64,000 nucleotides of DNA from Pseudisothecium myosuroides (GCA_951799445.1 OX637293.1:23250001-23314000), one strand, 5' to 3'. Positions 47,901 through 60,000 are shown, counted from the first letter of the stretch. Numbers and translations: made by a program. Notes: generated from the sequence alone by a model not told the origin.

Positions 47901-49119
47901 GACAATTGCTGAATTTGTCGCGGATGGGTTTCTCTCCATCTGCTCCTCAATTAGCGACAGTGTTCTCTCCCTCATGTCTCTGAGTTCACCATCCTTTACG
48001 GGATGATTGTGGGTCCCGAGATGAACAAAGGCCCTAGTGAGGTTGCCGTTTCCTCCAACGTAATATACTCGCACACTGCACCTTGCAATGCAAGATGGAC
48101 GCTCCTTGCAAATTTTACAGACTAACGTAGACCCCAAGGGATGTCTGGACCCAACATCAAGCACTGTGGGTGACACCCCTTCCCATTCCATTTCATTCAT
48201 AGACTTCGTTTGGTGGACACGACTAAGGTAATCACAATTGGAGTTCACACATCTAAGATGCCCCAAACAAACGGACGTTCGGAACGACAAACCCATATGA
48301 TTTATGATATTTGTTGTGGCTGTCTTCGACCAAGCGTGACCGTCATATCGCTTGTCCATTCCTGACATTTGTTTTGCTTGAGATGAGGACCTGAACCGTC
48401 CAACGCAGGCAATTCAAATATGACATTGCCATTTAATGATGGAGGCAACACGGACACTTTATGAATGTCTATGCTGTCATAATCAATTTTTGACAAGACA
48501 TTCCTACATCCCTTCAGACCCCGCAACCCTCTCAGGCAGTCGACTACAGAGGATACCTTTTCACTAATGGCGGGGCAGGGACCACTAATCGAAGGGGGCA
48601 TCGCACTATGATCTGAAGAGGGAGTCTCAGTGGCTAGAATAGGCTTAGGGGAATCAGCCTCAGAGCTATCACTAAGAATTGTCACCGAGTCCCTAGAAAA
48701 GTGTTCAACCTTCACATGCAGGAGTGGAGGCGTTTGAAACGACGAGGATGAAGATTTGTGAGTTGTGACATTTTCGGTAGAAGTCGACCATATTGGCTGC
48801 ATGACTCCATACGCCCTATACTTTCCAGGTTTCAAGCGCCAAAAAGTATTTCCACCATCTGCAGCAGGAAGTTGTCCAACGGTGTGGAGGAGGACCCCTG
48901 TCTGTACGTCATAGATTTCTTCATCAACATGGACTGAGTCCTTCTTGAAACTAAAACGAAGGCTCAACGTACATGCTGACACCAAAGCAACTCCGTCTTC
49001 CCCCAATGGAAAAATTATTGGAACTGCATCCACGTGGGAAGTGACAACGACCATGTCGGCAATGTCAACCATGGTTGAATAACCAATCTTGATAGGCTCA
49101 GAAGAAGTGACCGTCCATA
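44907..49119 (-). CDS. Mutator-like (MULE) transposase with GCM/WRKY-like zinc motif and SWIM finger
   Basis: Coding blocks in transcript order: 49119 to about 48.4 kb, about 48.4 kb to 46992, and 46376-44907. The last intron (46377-46991, GTAAGT...TTTTAG) is phase 0 on both sides. An N-terminal region of about 260 residues is Ser/Pro-rich. Next come clustered Cys residues (SVCLGHLRCVNSNC, LVCKICKERPSC) ending in GTHNHP, as in GCM/WRKY-type DNA-binding folds. The MULE catalytic region follows, with candidate acidic residues in CCDMQSED and GFMADSAQANWNAVR, then CLFHWTQSMEKHTKAD. The C-terminus has a SWIM pattern, CTCPNF...CKHLYYIF. The first two blocks are in different frames: the second opens after a TGA near 48415 and the first closes at 48302, so a frameshift or an unrecognised intron lies there. 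The 5' end starts at an acceptor (CTGTAG), so an upstream exon is missing from this model. Confidence 0.8.
46546..46705. repeat. Two perfect palindromes in the transposase intron
   Basis: 46546-46573 is a 28-bp perfect palindrome, AAGACAGTCTCGGC joined to its complement. 46676-46705 has 14-bp arms (AGGACTCCTCTCGG) around a 2-nt centre. The first contains the GTCTCGG..CCGAGAC core that forms the array at 51.9-56.3 kb; the second shares only CTCGG..CCGAG. Both lie within the intron 46377-46991. Confidence 0.85.
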
Positions 49120-50332
49120 CTACAGACACGACAGAAAGCGTAAAACTAGATTAGCATAAGGAACTTTGTACTTGGAGAAGGCAATTTCAATTGAGCGCGA
49201 CTATCTCTAAATACTCAAGACAAGTTACAAACAACAGAAGCAACCACAAAGAGATGTGATGAGCAGGGCTCTCTCTTTCACCAGGTGAGATTGCAAGTGA
49301 CCACAGCCGGCATCTACCAAAGAATTAATAATGTGGGCTGCCAAAATGATTAGATACAGAATGGAATGTGAGACGCGTGGCATTTAAACTGATGCCGTCA
49401 TCTACAAAGATCATCCTAACATGGTGGCTGAGAAATTTATAAAACCGCCATCTTCAGTTTCGAACTGACATCATTTCTGACAACATTGAAGTTGGATATT
49501 GCATCAGAAGACAATAAGAACTTATTGTTGACAGAATCTCCTATTTATTCTAGGCACGCGCAAAATTGGATTTGCGTAGACAGCCAGTGTACCCAGAAAC
49601 AATGTTGCACTCCTTAAATCCCCAGGAAGGCCTATAGAAGAATGTTTGCTTCAATCCTGTCATTTTTAAGATAAGATTTTTCTACTGGGGTCCTCTATTT
49701 ATTAGACAAAATTTACTAAGGAAAACTACCCCATTATGGACAAAATAGAAGCAAGCCCATTGCGGGCAAAAATGAAATGATGGTGTACATTTCAGAACTT
49801 AAATGCTTACCAAGAATTGTATATTTCATATGACAGCAAAGGTGTCAGGACAAAATAATGTACATCTTATCTTTTTACTGAAGAGCACGACAGACATAAA
49901 GGCTGCCTTCATTTCAAAATTTCAAAACATAATAGCGCTATGCTTACACAATGACGCAGTACTCCACCCAAAGGCCAAATGTATTGAAAGGATTCATTAG
50001 TGCCCATGGATTGGAGAATGAGACCAAAATGTCCCATTCAAGTACTCTAGACTATTACAATTATCTCCAATACATTAAGAGATTGATGCCACTATTTTAC
50101 GGAAAGAAGGTTTTTAGTCTATTTAAATACAAAGGTTCAAAAAAATAATTGATGACTAATGATATCAAGTGATTTTAATTGAGGGGTCGTATGGATGAAC
50201 AACCATCTATATAGTAACTCAATTACGAATGATATTCTTGCTGGGATCAAATAATGGATTGTCTCTTTTATCAATTATTAGTAATTGCAAGGCCGTTGCT
50301 AATTGTATGATAGACTACAGAAAATTGTCTCA
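49120..50332. other. Region upstream of the MULE gene
   Basis: It probably includes an intron and first exon of the transposase gene, which I could not place. Open frames at 49803-50148 have no protein-like character. Confidence 0.35.
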
Positions 50333-50955
50333 TTAACCTTTAAATGCCCGAGGCACCAATTTCTGGTGTCGGCAATACTTTGAAGTTAAATAAAACCCAA
50401 CAAAATTGCTATTTTTAGTAGTTTATATATATTTTTTTAAATTTTGAAGTCTAGCTTTAGCTTCAAAAGTCCGATTTTGAAAATGATGGATTATGATTTC
50501 TGTACTCAAGATTTTGTGCAAGGGTACCCATTGCAATCTTGACTTCCCATAGTGTTCAGGGCTCTTGGAAATGACCCTCAAATACACTAGGTCTTGGAGT
50601 AAAAATTACATTACAAATTCATTTAAAAAAATTGTAGAGTACATTTTGAGAAGCCGTAAAATGAATGGGGTTATGCATGTTAGGCCCTTTAACCTCATAT
50701 GTTTTTGGTGACCAACTTTTTAGATTTGACATGTAAAAAAAGGATTGAAAGAATTTCTTAATTTTGACACTCTCATATTCAAACATGAATTCTGTCAATT
50801 CAAAAGTGATATTGATGTGTTTTCTTTTCCTATGTGATCTTTATCATGTCTAGTTTGAATTTGTACGGTTACAACTTATCTCAATGTTGACTTTTTATTC
50901 AATTTAGAGAAAATTCCAGGAAGCTCAAAACAAGCCCTGGGCATTTAGGGGTTAA
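50333..50955. mobile_element. TTAA-flanked element, subfamily B copy 2 (piggyBac-like ends)
   Basis: The left end is TTAACCTTTAAATGCCCGAGG; the right end is GGGCATTTAGGGGTTAA. The interior is the reverse complement of the 20804-21448 copy with scattered differences. About 623 bp, non-coding. Confidence 0.7.
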
Positions 50956-51039
50956 AAAATGTAAAGAATATAGAATTCGAGATAGGGGATCACGTTAGCA
51001 ATTTCCGAATTTATTTTCAGATCAGCCCATAGCAAGTGA

Positions 51040-51369
51040 CGAAACCAGGGCATCGTCGTAGGCCCGGTCCCGACCTGGACGCCGAGGTTCGGGCTACGGT
51101 TCTACAGAACTGGCTCGGACGAGCAAAGTCTGCCGTTGCAGATCAGAGAACTCTCTTTCCTCCGTCGTCGGCGCCGTGCTTGACCTCGAGTCACCAATTT
51201 GTAACTTGCGCCTTCAGGTCCGTCACGCACCTAATCCAAAGTCTACTGTCGATTTCGCACAGGTGGTAGGCTTTTGTTGGACAGTAAGCACGAATCGATG
51301 ATTCCTTTTCAGTTTCAAGCTGTCTCTAAGCTCTTTGTATTGCTTGTGTGCTTTATCGAACAGGTCGTC
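51040..51369 (+). promoter_or_regulatory. GC-rich leader of the ParB-motif gene
   Basis: GC-rich sequence directly upstream of ATG 51370. A possible 5' leader intron would run from TTCAG/GTCCGT (about 51215) to CGAACAG at 51363, six bases before the start codon. It follows directly on the TTAA element at 50333-50955. Confidence 0.35.
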
Positions 51370-54300
51370 ATGAATCGCGAGTTGAGGTCGCGGACGATAC
51401 CAAGTGGAGGAGCAGGCGCCGATCCTCCCTTGCCGTTGCCCATGGCCGTGAATGAGAAGGTACGTTTGAAAACTTTCTTGTATTCTGAATTCATTCGACA
51501 GGAACAGTGACGAATCTTTCACCGTGGCATTCCCAGTTCAAGTAACATGGCCGCTGCAGATCGCTAGCACCGGGTATTTGAAATTGCTTGGACAATGTAG
51601 GGATTCATTGCGGTTTTGGTATTTCAATCAGTCTCTGTAGAGTCCACAATCAGAAATTTTAGATCTGGCCAGATATCTCGGGGTCCGCAAGGTAATCGAC
51701 AGCCCGGAGCAGGTGAACTGAACGTCCGTTTTGGGTCGACTGAACGCTCCGAAGCAGTTACGAAACAAGATTTCTTGTGCATCGGGAAATTTTTTAACTC
51801 ACTTGTGATCCCGTCTAATTATGACCAAATCTGGGATCTCGGTGGGATGATAGGAAGATCAGACTTTAAAGTACCTTTGATTCTTCAGGAACTGGTCGTC
51901 CTAGAATCCAAGCCTGTTGTTGCGGTGAAAGTCGGAGCACTCCCCTCGCAGTGTCTCGGTACCGAGACTGTACAAGACACTGATACCGTCTTGGAAATTT
52001 GCTGAATGAAGTTGAATCAACTTCGCAGCACTACTGATATTCTATATCCATCGTGGCGTTCAGGTCAGTGTGTTTGTTTCTTGGTTCCTCTCGCGCTGGT
52101 AGAATTCGAATGTCGATAACTGTCTGAGGTTTGAATTTCCGAATTGATGGAAGGGGATGTTTAGTGGATAAGAGCCTGCCACCTCGATGTCTGTCGATCG
52201 ATCAAGCTTAGAATACTCAAAAACAGCAGTACATGATCTCCATTTATGGCTGGGATTGACTCAAGTTCCTAGTGTCTCGGTACCAAGATCGTACCCGTGG
52301 GGCGGCGTTCATGGTCAGTATCTTCTCCTCTGCAGGTCACTGGTTGAACTCCTCTCGTGTGCCAGTACATTTCATTCAATAAATTTCTCGGTTGGTCACC
52401 AAATTAGTGAATTTTCACGTAAAGGATGCAGTCAAGGTTCTAAGAGCTCAGTTCAGTTCCTGTATTAGATTCCAAAATTGTTTTGGATTTGCAATTAGAA
52501 TACTCAGGGTTGGCGTCCAGGTTTGAGGTCGAGACTCTTCTCGGAACACGTGCCAGAGCCCTCTTCAACTTCTCTAGAATGCAGTGGATTTAGAGAACCA
52601 AGACATTCCCAATTATTTTGGAATGGCAACTAGATTTCTCTTTTCTGTGTCTGCCCTGCTTTCGGTGAGAATGGGATGCCCACATCAAGGATGGAACAGT
52701 CTTTAGTGAGGAAGGCACCGGCCTAGGTGTTTGTCACACTATCAAGCCCTAAATGTTTACAAAACAGTCTAACCAGCTCGGAGATGGCCCTGAGAATTCA
52801 TTTTCATAAATTACAGCATCCCAGACCCTGATGACTCAGTAGAGCTCACGTTCTTTGTAATAAAATTAGGATAAATTTGAAGTACAAAACGGACATGGAG
52901 GAAGATATGCTGTAAGCCTCTTAATAGAGTCTCGGTACCTAGACCGATCACGAGTGACAATCTCTCATGGACATTCTTACGCTATGGTGGACGCCGAGAA
53001 GCAGCACTCACCTCTCTTTGATTCTGTTATGGTCTTCGTCTCTGTTTGTTTTGTGGATTTTAGGGTTGGATCTGTTCGTCGATTCCATTATGTCTGTCAT
53101 GTTTAATATGGCGAAGCCACCCTGTCGACAGTCTCGGTACCGAGACACCACATATGGGGAACCCTCGGCTACTTGATTTGCAGTTCTGGGAGCAGGGCTG
53201 CGGTCTTAGGGTACCTACTTCTTGATGCAAATTCCTTAATGCTCTCGGTGCAGAGACTTCTGGATTTATCATCGATCTGTTATGAATGGCTAGTTCACGA
53301 ATATTCAAATCCACTCGCTAGTCTGGGTAGGAAGCAAGAGGATCAGCGAAGCAGATCCTGAAAATATTTGGCATCCGGTGTTTCACTTTTTGTCAAGCAA
53401 CCTGAATTTATCAATCGGAGTGAATAGGACATGCGGTGCGCTCCATTAGTATTAGTCTATTGTCCGTGAGATCAGGTCATACATGTTTGAATTCTTGTAA
53501 CTATTGTGGGGCGAAGAATGGAATTCAATATGATTGCCTTGGAATTGTTCGTCATGATTGACATCGAAACTCAATCCAAGCTGTTGCCTCCCTTTTTTAT
53601 ATTCAAGTTCTCAAAGTCCTTAATCCAAAGATTTGCAAAACATGAGTGAACTTCTTCGGGACTGACCCCTCTCTTGAAGAGTCTTGGCACCGAGACAGTC
53701 ATGGGGAGGGATCTCGTTATGGAAACATCTCCAAACTGACTTGTAGTCACGCGAGATAGGAAGGCACTTAGCGGTACTAATTTCCCCTTGAGATGTTTCA
53801 GACCGCTTACCTCACTTCGCTTTCTTGGTCATTTAGTGTCTGGTATTGGGCGAGAACTTAGTATAAGTCGGTTACGTATTGGTTAAAATTTTAGTGTAAC
53901 CATGACTTAGCCCCTCCTGGGAAGAGTATCGCTACCGAGACAGTACCTGGGAGCAGCTGGGTCCTAACCAAATATCAGAACTTTTATTCTCTCCACCCGA
54001 GGTTGGGACCCGTAATCTCTGTCTGGTCGTGATCTTCGAGACATCCTCTTTGAGTAGTCTGGTGATATATTCCTCAAATATGTCAAGGGGGAGAACTTGC
54101 CGTAATTCCGGTCTTTCCGATAAAATGCGTTTTGGACGTTTTTGTGTCCCAAAAATCTCGATACAAGGAATTGCGGGCATACCGTAGCCCCTCCTCGGAA
54201 CGGTCTAGGCACCGAGACTGTCCTTGGGAGGGGTACTGCCCTGGCCATTTCTTGAATCTGTCCTAGTTTCCACCCAATTTGAAGATCAAATGTTTTCTCA

Positions 54301-57300
54301 TTCTTATTCCATTACTTGAATATTAAAATCATCGACTGAGATTATGACATTGGTGTTGCAGTGCCCTTGTCCTTGCAATCAATCACGTGTGCTCGTTGAT
54401 TGTATAGAAATAGCTTCGGTTTTTTTCGGATATGCAGAGAGTCATGAGCATGAACATTCCCCTCCCCCGAAGGGTCTCGGCACTGAGACCGTCCCATGGA
54501 GGGGACGGGTCTTGGCAAGCTCTCACAAATCACTTCGTTACTAGGCCAGTCATGAATGCAAATACTATTGAATTTTCCTCATGTGATTGAGTTGGTCTTC
54601 TGTCAACCTTGAGTGTGCAGTCTTTTTCATAAATTGACAGTCGAACTAGACAGTCTGATGATGAGGAAGTAGTATTGGTAGTTTTCTGCTAGGTTGACAG
54701 GGACTTCTGTCCATTGGTTTAGCATCTCTCCGATAGAGTCTCGGCACCGAGACCGCCCAGGGAGGGTTCAGTTCTTGGCCAATTATCATCTGTTTTTTTG
54801 GTGCTACGTGTGTTTGATGGACTAAATACAGTCCCATGTTGGTGATATCCTTGATATAGATGATTTCCATGGTGAAATTGATTATTTTGGTCGAGGGAGA
54901 GAAGTTGCCTTGACCATTGTCGTGCTCAGTATTTCAAATTTGGTGATAGTCGCTCCCCCTTACCAAGAGAGTCTCAGCACCGAGACTGTCGATGGGAAGG
55001 GCTTCGTCATAGCCATTCTCCATGGATGGTGCTTCCAGTAGGATGTTGCAATATTTGCCATCCATTACTTGCATGCTTAATTCAGCAATCTAGATAACGA
55101 GGGTGGTGTTCTTGTCCTTGTAATTAACTCGTATTTGTCACGAAGGTAACCACGTTAGTCCGTTCTTTGGTTCTTTCGATAGAGTATCGCCTGTTCTCGG
55201 TTTGGGATAGAACTACTAAAGTGCATGACCATGCTGCTCTCCGGGAGAGTGTCGGCATTGAGACCATCGTATTAAGGTTATTGGTCTTGGCCACTTCCCA
55301 AAACTGCCTTGGCTTTTGAGACAAATTCAACTCTTCATTTATTTATCAACTCATTTAGAATCTGGCTACCCAATCCCATATCAGTTCGAATTATGTTGTA
55401 GTCCTGTTCGTTCTTTGATCGTTATCAAAATAGCATTAGTCCATTACCGATGCCCTCCCCTTGAGGGTCTCGGCACCGAGAGATCGTTCCAGCCTGGGGA
55501 CTTGACTTGGCCATTTTCCAATAATGTCTAGGGTAAGGGAGACATTAAATATTGAATTCGTTGGTCTTAATGAACGACACACGGCTCACATTTGTGGTTC
55601 TAAGCAGAACTTGTTCAGAGTAAAGGCATCTTGTTTGTTTATCTCGTAGATTACGACTAATGATTTTTGATTCACAATCAAGAAGGAGATTGGGTAGCAT
55701 TCAGTGGCCTTGCCAGACTGTCATCTAGACAAAAGAGTTTTAGCTTAATGCTTTCGAAAATTGAATGGAGTAACTCTGGATTAGTTCAATTGACGAACTA
55801 ATGCAATATTGAGACAATCATGTAGACGGTCTCGACGTCGAGACCGTCCAAGTGTCGGTGGAGCTTTTGGTACAATACACCGGATTGAACATTATGCATT
55901 TTGATCAAATAGGAGAATCTTATCTCTTGAACTAATGTGGTACCGTGTTGGACTCCTAGCTTGCCATTTTCCTAGCTTGCCTTCTATGTTCTTATTAGTG
56001 CATATCCGAGTACCAATGATTTCTTTAGGAAGCACTATTGTATGACGTGTCCCCCCAACATGGCAGTCTTGGCTCCGAGATTGTCTGTGGGACAGGACAG
56101 GCTATTTCCATTTCAAGGAACTTAATGATACTCCCTGCTTGACTTGACCTTCAAGAAATGCTACTCTCTCTTATTCTATTGTTCGACTCTCTCTCTTTCA
56201 AATTCATTAGTCTACAGAACTCGTCCTAGAATCTTGTTTCTGTAATAAAGTTGGGCGACTAAGGTCGAGCATGTTGGCTAGGCCAAGCCCACTTGTCGGA
56301 GGGTCTCGGTGCCGAGACCGCTCTTGGGGGCGGACAGCAGTCGATTACTCTGTAAAACTTTAGGTTACAATAGCAAGCCTCGATCTAAATTATCCAATCC
56401 AGGACTAAGTTGAAACTCATGGGGCTTCTATTCTGTGGGTTCAGGTGATATAGGATCCGGCTTTGGATAACGTTGTTGCAAACGCCGCTACGGAGGGGTG
56501 TCAGAATGTTATGGCGGCGGATAAATCACTGCCTCTGGTAAGCTGCCAAGGATTGCACGATGATTCCATATTGGCAGTAGATGACTTTCTTCATAGAGGA
56601 GTATTTTGTCCAAGGGACTCTTCATGCACCTCAGTAGGAGAAAACATACTAGAGGAGATTAATTCATCTTCTCCTCGTAGTACAGAGTACTGCACTTGTA
56701 ACCGTGGCAAGGTAGAGGTCACATCTAGTATAGCATCGGATGATGACATTTTGATCTACTATTGTGATCATTATATGCCTCTCAGCAAAAGGTGCAGCTG
56801 TGGCTTTTGAGGTCGGTTACACATGATTTGCATATACCTCTGTGAATGAATTACCTCGTGGATAATCGTTTCTACGCTTTCACCTGCTAATCTTCGATAA
56901 TGTTGGACTTGCATATTATTGGATGCATTTTTGAGTGCTAATGTCATTCAATTTGCTATGCTACAGACGCCGACGGAGAGAGATGATCATCCTCCGTCAA
57001 AGTCAAACGGTCGATCCTTGCCGGATCAGGTTCCACAACAGTCACTTCAGTTCCCGTCCAACAACGTGAAAGAAGATCTGATTCCGGGGTTTGGTCGCAA
57101 ATTACTGGAAGATGATATCAGGAAGACTCAGAGAATGGATGTTGTCTCCATCATCTCGAACTTGAAGATGACAGCATCAGATCTCTCGAGGATGCGTATC
57201 CCCTTGTGTCAAATGATACCCATGCCAATGGTTCATCCTACATTAGACTGTGACCTTGTGCAACTTGAGAATCAGTTTGCATGGGGATACGAGGAGGGAG

Positions 57301-58511
57301 TTAGGGTCTTCTATGTGTCCATTGCAGATGAGCAAGGGCATACTGGCATGTTTTCAAAGGCTAAGAAAAGAGAGTGGGGGCCGCTATGGAACTAAGTAAA
57401 TGACAAGTTCAATGCGCAGCTCAATTCCCAGGCGGCGCTGAAGCATCTAGTTGACCAAAAATTCTATGTTTGCGATGGAAATCATCGAAGGATAGCTTGA
57501 ATGAATCACATTAAGCGCAAGCACTCTGCCGACATTAAGTGGCACTACGCTGTGGATTCTATCGTTCTAGACACAAGGAATCGTACTAGCACAACAATGC
57601 AGGCTATGCACGACATTAATCAGTAAGTTCCTACTGCGATTTAGACGATGAATTGATTTACTTTGAATCTCTTGGTTACAAAGAAATCATATTTAAAATC
57701 TGACGACCTTGTGTTTTTATCAATTTTCAGGCAAACCGAAAATTCACACGTTAAGACAAACCTTGTGCACACCTTGTACCGAGTGCAGAAGTATGGTCTC
57801 ATGGATCTGGAGAAGTTTCACGAGCTTCTAAGTCCTAACGAGATTAAGACTTGCAAGAATACTGCTCACAAAACATGGTACTCAATGCCCTTCGAAGTTT
57901 TCACAACATTCATCTTCAAGGTATGACATTCAGTTCTGGTTTTTATTACTTCTACTTGCATTGATTTATCCTTCAATCAACAATAGTTTAATTTCTATTT
58001 CGTTGTATGGATCTTACCAGCAAGAGATTTCGGCGCTAGCGGACCTTGCTGTACGGAAGTACCATGAGGATACTCCAAAAGACGAAGTCACTCCGGATAG
58101 TGTTGCTACAGCAATGAGGAAATCTATCAAGGAATCCACAGCCTCTTTTCGACAGAAGATGTCAAAGATCACTTCCGTGGCGGCTCCACACTTGGGTCCG
58201 GAGTTCATACAGGAGGTAATGTTGTACTCCGTATTCACTTGGGATAATGATGAAACATTCAACTTTAAGTATATTGACTAACTCCACATCTCTGTGATCT
58301 TACAGATCGAGCGGCATTAGAGTCTTTTCACGGTTCCGGAGTTAATCTTTGACAAGCTGCAGATGATATCATCCGCCATTGCGCCCTCTGTTTACAAGGT
58401 GAAGTGGCTAAAGTGGATGAATGCATCTCCACCTACAAGAGAGGCTCGAAGAGTGCCAGCCCGCCCGATTAACGAGGACAAGCTGTTGTTGTTCCTAGCA
58501 AATGCTGTTTG
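51370..58511 (+). pseudogene. Decayed multi-exon gene with a ParB-like motif
   Basis: Proposed exons: 51370-51459 (ATG start, 30 codons), 56454-56537 (or to 56711), 56967-57622, 57731-57920, 58021-58215, and 58306 or 58321 to 58511. Junction phases agree throughout. The 56967-57622 exon encodes VCDGNHRRIA, the DGNHR signature of ParB/sulfiredoxin-fold proteins, preceded by a region with RIPLCQMIPMPM that could be the first strand of that fold. Two in-frame stops break this exon: TAA at 57393 and TGA at 57498, the latter most simply a Trp codon change. A third, TAG at 58318, is avoidable by an acceptor right after it. The gene also seems cut off at 58511, where unrelated repeats begin. The role is unknown; a domesticated or transposon-borne DNA-binding protein is possible. 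Intron 1 is about 5 kb and holds the palindrome array. Confidence 0.55.
51953..56318. repeat. Array of GTCTCGGNNCCGAGAC palindromes in diverged units of about 265 bp
   Basis: Palindrome cores start at 51953, 52274, 52929, 53131, 53242, 53681, 53926, 54203, 54474, 54738, 54971, 55249, 55467, 55829, 56066 and 56303. Those at 51953, 53131, 55829 and 56303 are perfect 16-bp palindromes; others carry one to a few changes. From 53.7 kb on, spacing is mostly 220-280 bp. Many cores sit inside a wider imperfect inverted repeat, CCCCTCC...GGGAGGGG, followed by a CTTGGCCATT-like word. Between cores the units are only loosely similar (shared CATTACTTG, TTGTCCTTG), so the core is better conserved than the rest. 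The array fills the first intron of the ParB-motif gene. Confidence 0.9.
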
Positions 58512-58529
58512 GTATGTTGGGTGTGGACG

Positions 58530-60000
58530 CTAGATTACCCACCCTTGGTAATAAAGCGAACACCGACCAGGTTCTATGCCTTTATCCACAATTTTTAATA
58601 TATGGGGGTGATGTGAGCGCGGTCCACTGTGCCTTCCAAGCAATGGATCTTTTTTGCTAACGTTTCCTAAGTGTCGTGGATGGCAGCGAAAAATTAGAAT
58701 GCATATAATAACTCACAAGGTAACTGCAATGCTTAGGGATAATAGTAAAATTCTAACTCCCTAACTATCTATCCTATGTCGAGGGTAGACTAGGTAGTTG
58801 GCGTCATTTCTAACGTCCCTAACTACGGAAAAAGGAGAACCCCTATGTTCCTTCCATGAACTTCTAAGGCTATTTGGGTTTCTAAGACTCCACCTAGAAG
58901 TTCTTCTTTTAAAATCTACCCCTAAAGTTTCAACTCTTATTCTAACTTTTAACTTCTAAGTATACTCTAGGTGTTTAACGTCCCAAACTAATTAGAGAAT
59001 TTAACTTCAAAATTTAATGCTACCGTTTGACTTTGTTTTAACTTTTGACTCCAAGTTTTTGCTCCTAACTAACTCTAAAATCTACCTTCTAAAGTTAACT
59101 CTATATTTTTGACTTTTAACTCTAAGTTTTCACTTCCCTATTTTATTCTAAACTTATTTTCTACGTATAAGTCTAGGTTTTTGACTTTTAACTCTAAATC
59201 TTTACTTCTAAAATTAATCCCAAACTTTAACCTCTAGTTTTGACTCTAAGTTTTCACTTTGACTCTAGATTTTTCCTACTTCCAACTAACTCTAAGATTT
59301 ACCCTCTAAATCTAACTATAACTTTTCACTTTTCACTTTAGCTTTTTACTCTAACTTTTTACTTCCCACTTGACTCTAAAGTTTAACCTTTAAATTTAAT
59401 CTTAACTTTTGACTTTAGGCTTTCGACTCTAACTTTTTACTTCCCAATTTAATCCTATCGTTTTAATCCTAGATTAACTCTAAATGTTACTTCAGGTTTT
59501 ACTTCTAAATTTTACTCTAGCTTTTGACCTCTAACATTCATTCGAATTTCGAATTTCTAACTTCAAGATCTAACTCTTATTTTTACTCGTAATTTCTACC
59601 TCCTAATTTTAGTCTAAAGTTTTCACTTTTAATTTCTACTTCTTACTCGGAATTTTTACTCCTAATTAACCCTAACTTCCTTTTCTAAACTACCCTAAGG
59701 TTTCACTGGGAATTTTAACTCCCTAAGTTAAAATTCCAAATTAATTCTACTTTTTAACTTCTCAAAGTTAACTCTAGATTCTGACCTTAGAATTTTAACT
59801 TTAAGAAATAAAAATGTAACTTGATTCTAATTCTAACCGCTAATTAATCCTTAATTTTAATCCTAAGTTCTCTTTCTAATTTAAACCCCTAAGTTCCGTC
59901 CATGATTCTTTTTGGGTGAATTTTACTCAAATTCCTCCGTCCTACCCCCTACCGCTTAACTTAGCCTAACGCGGTCGATTTAAAGCCAAATCCTAAGTGT
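58530..60000. repeat. Degenerate TTTTGACTCTAAGTTTTCACTT repeat field
   Basis: From about 58860 to 59900 the + strand is made almost wholly of short variants of ACTCTAA, ACTTCTAA and TTTTGACTT in irregular order, strongly pyrimidine-rich. No fixed period holds. It lacks coding sequence. The words resemble CCCTAAA telomere units only loosely, so I call it a degenerate low-complexity repeat rather than telomeric. Confidence 0.65.

Noticed and set aside
51953..56318. Possible CRISPR array because of regular palindromic repeats
   Set aside because: Repeat length, imperfect cores, similar rather than unique spacers and the nuclear plant context all argue against it.
58860..59900. Interstitial telomere repeats
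   Set aside because: The words contain CTCTAA and TTCTAA in irregular order and lack runs of CCCTAAA, so a telomeric origin is not supported.
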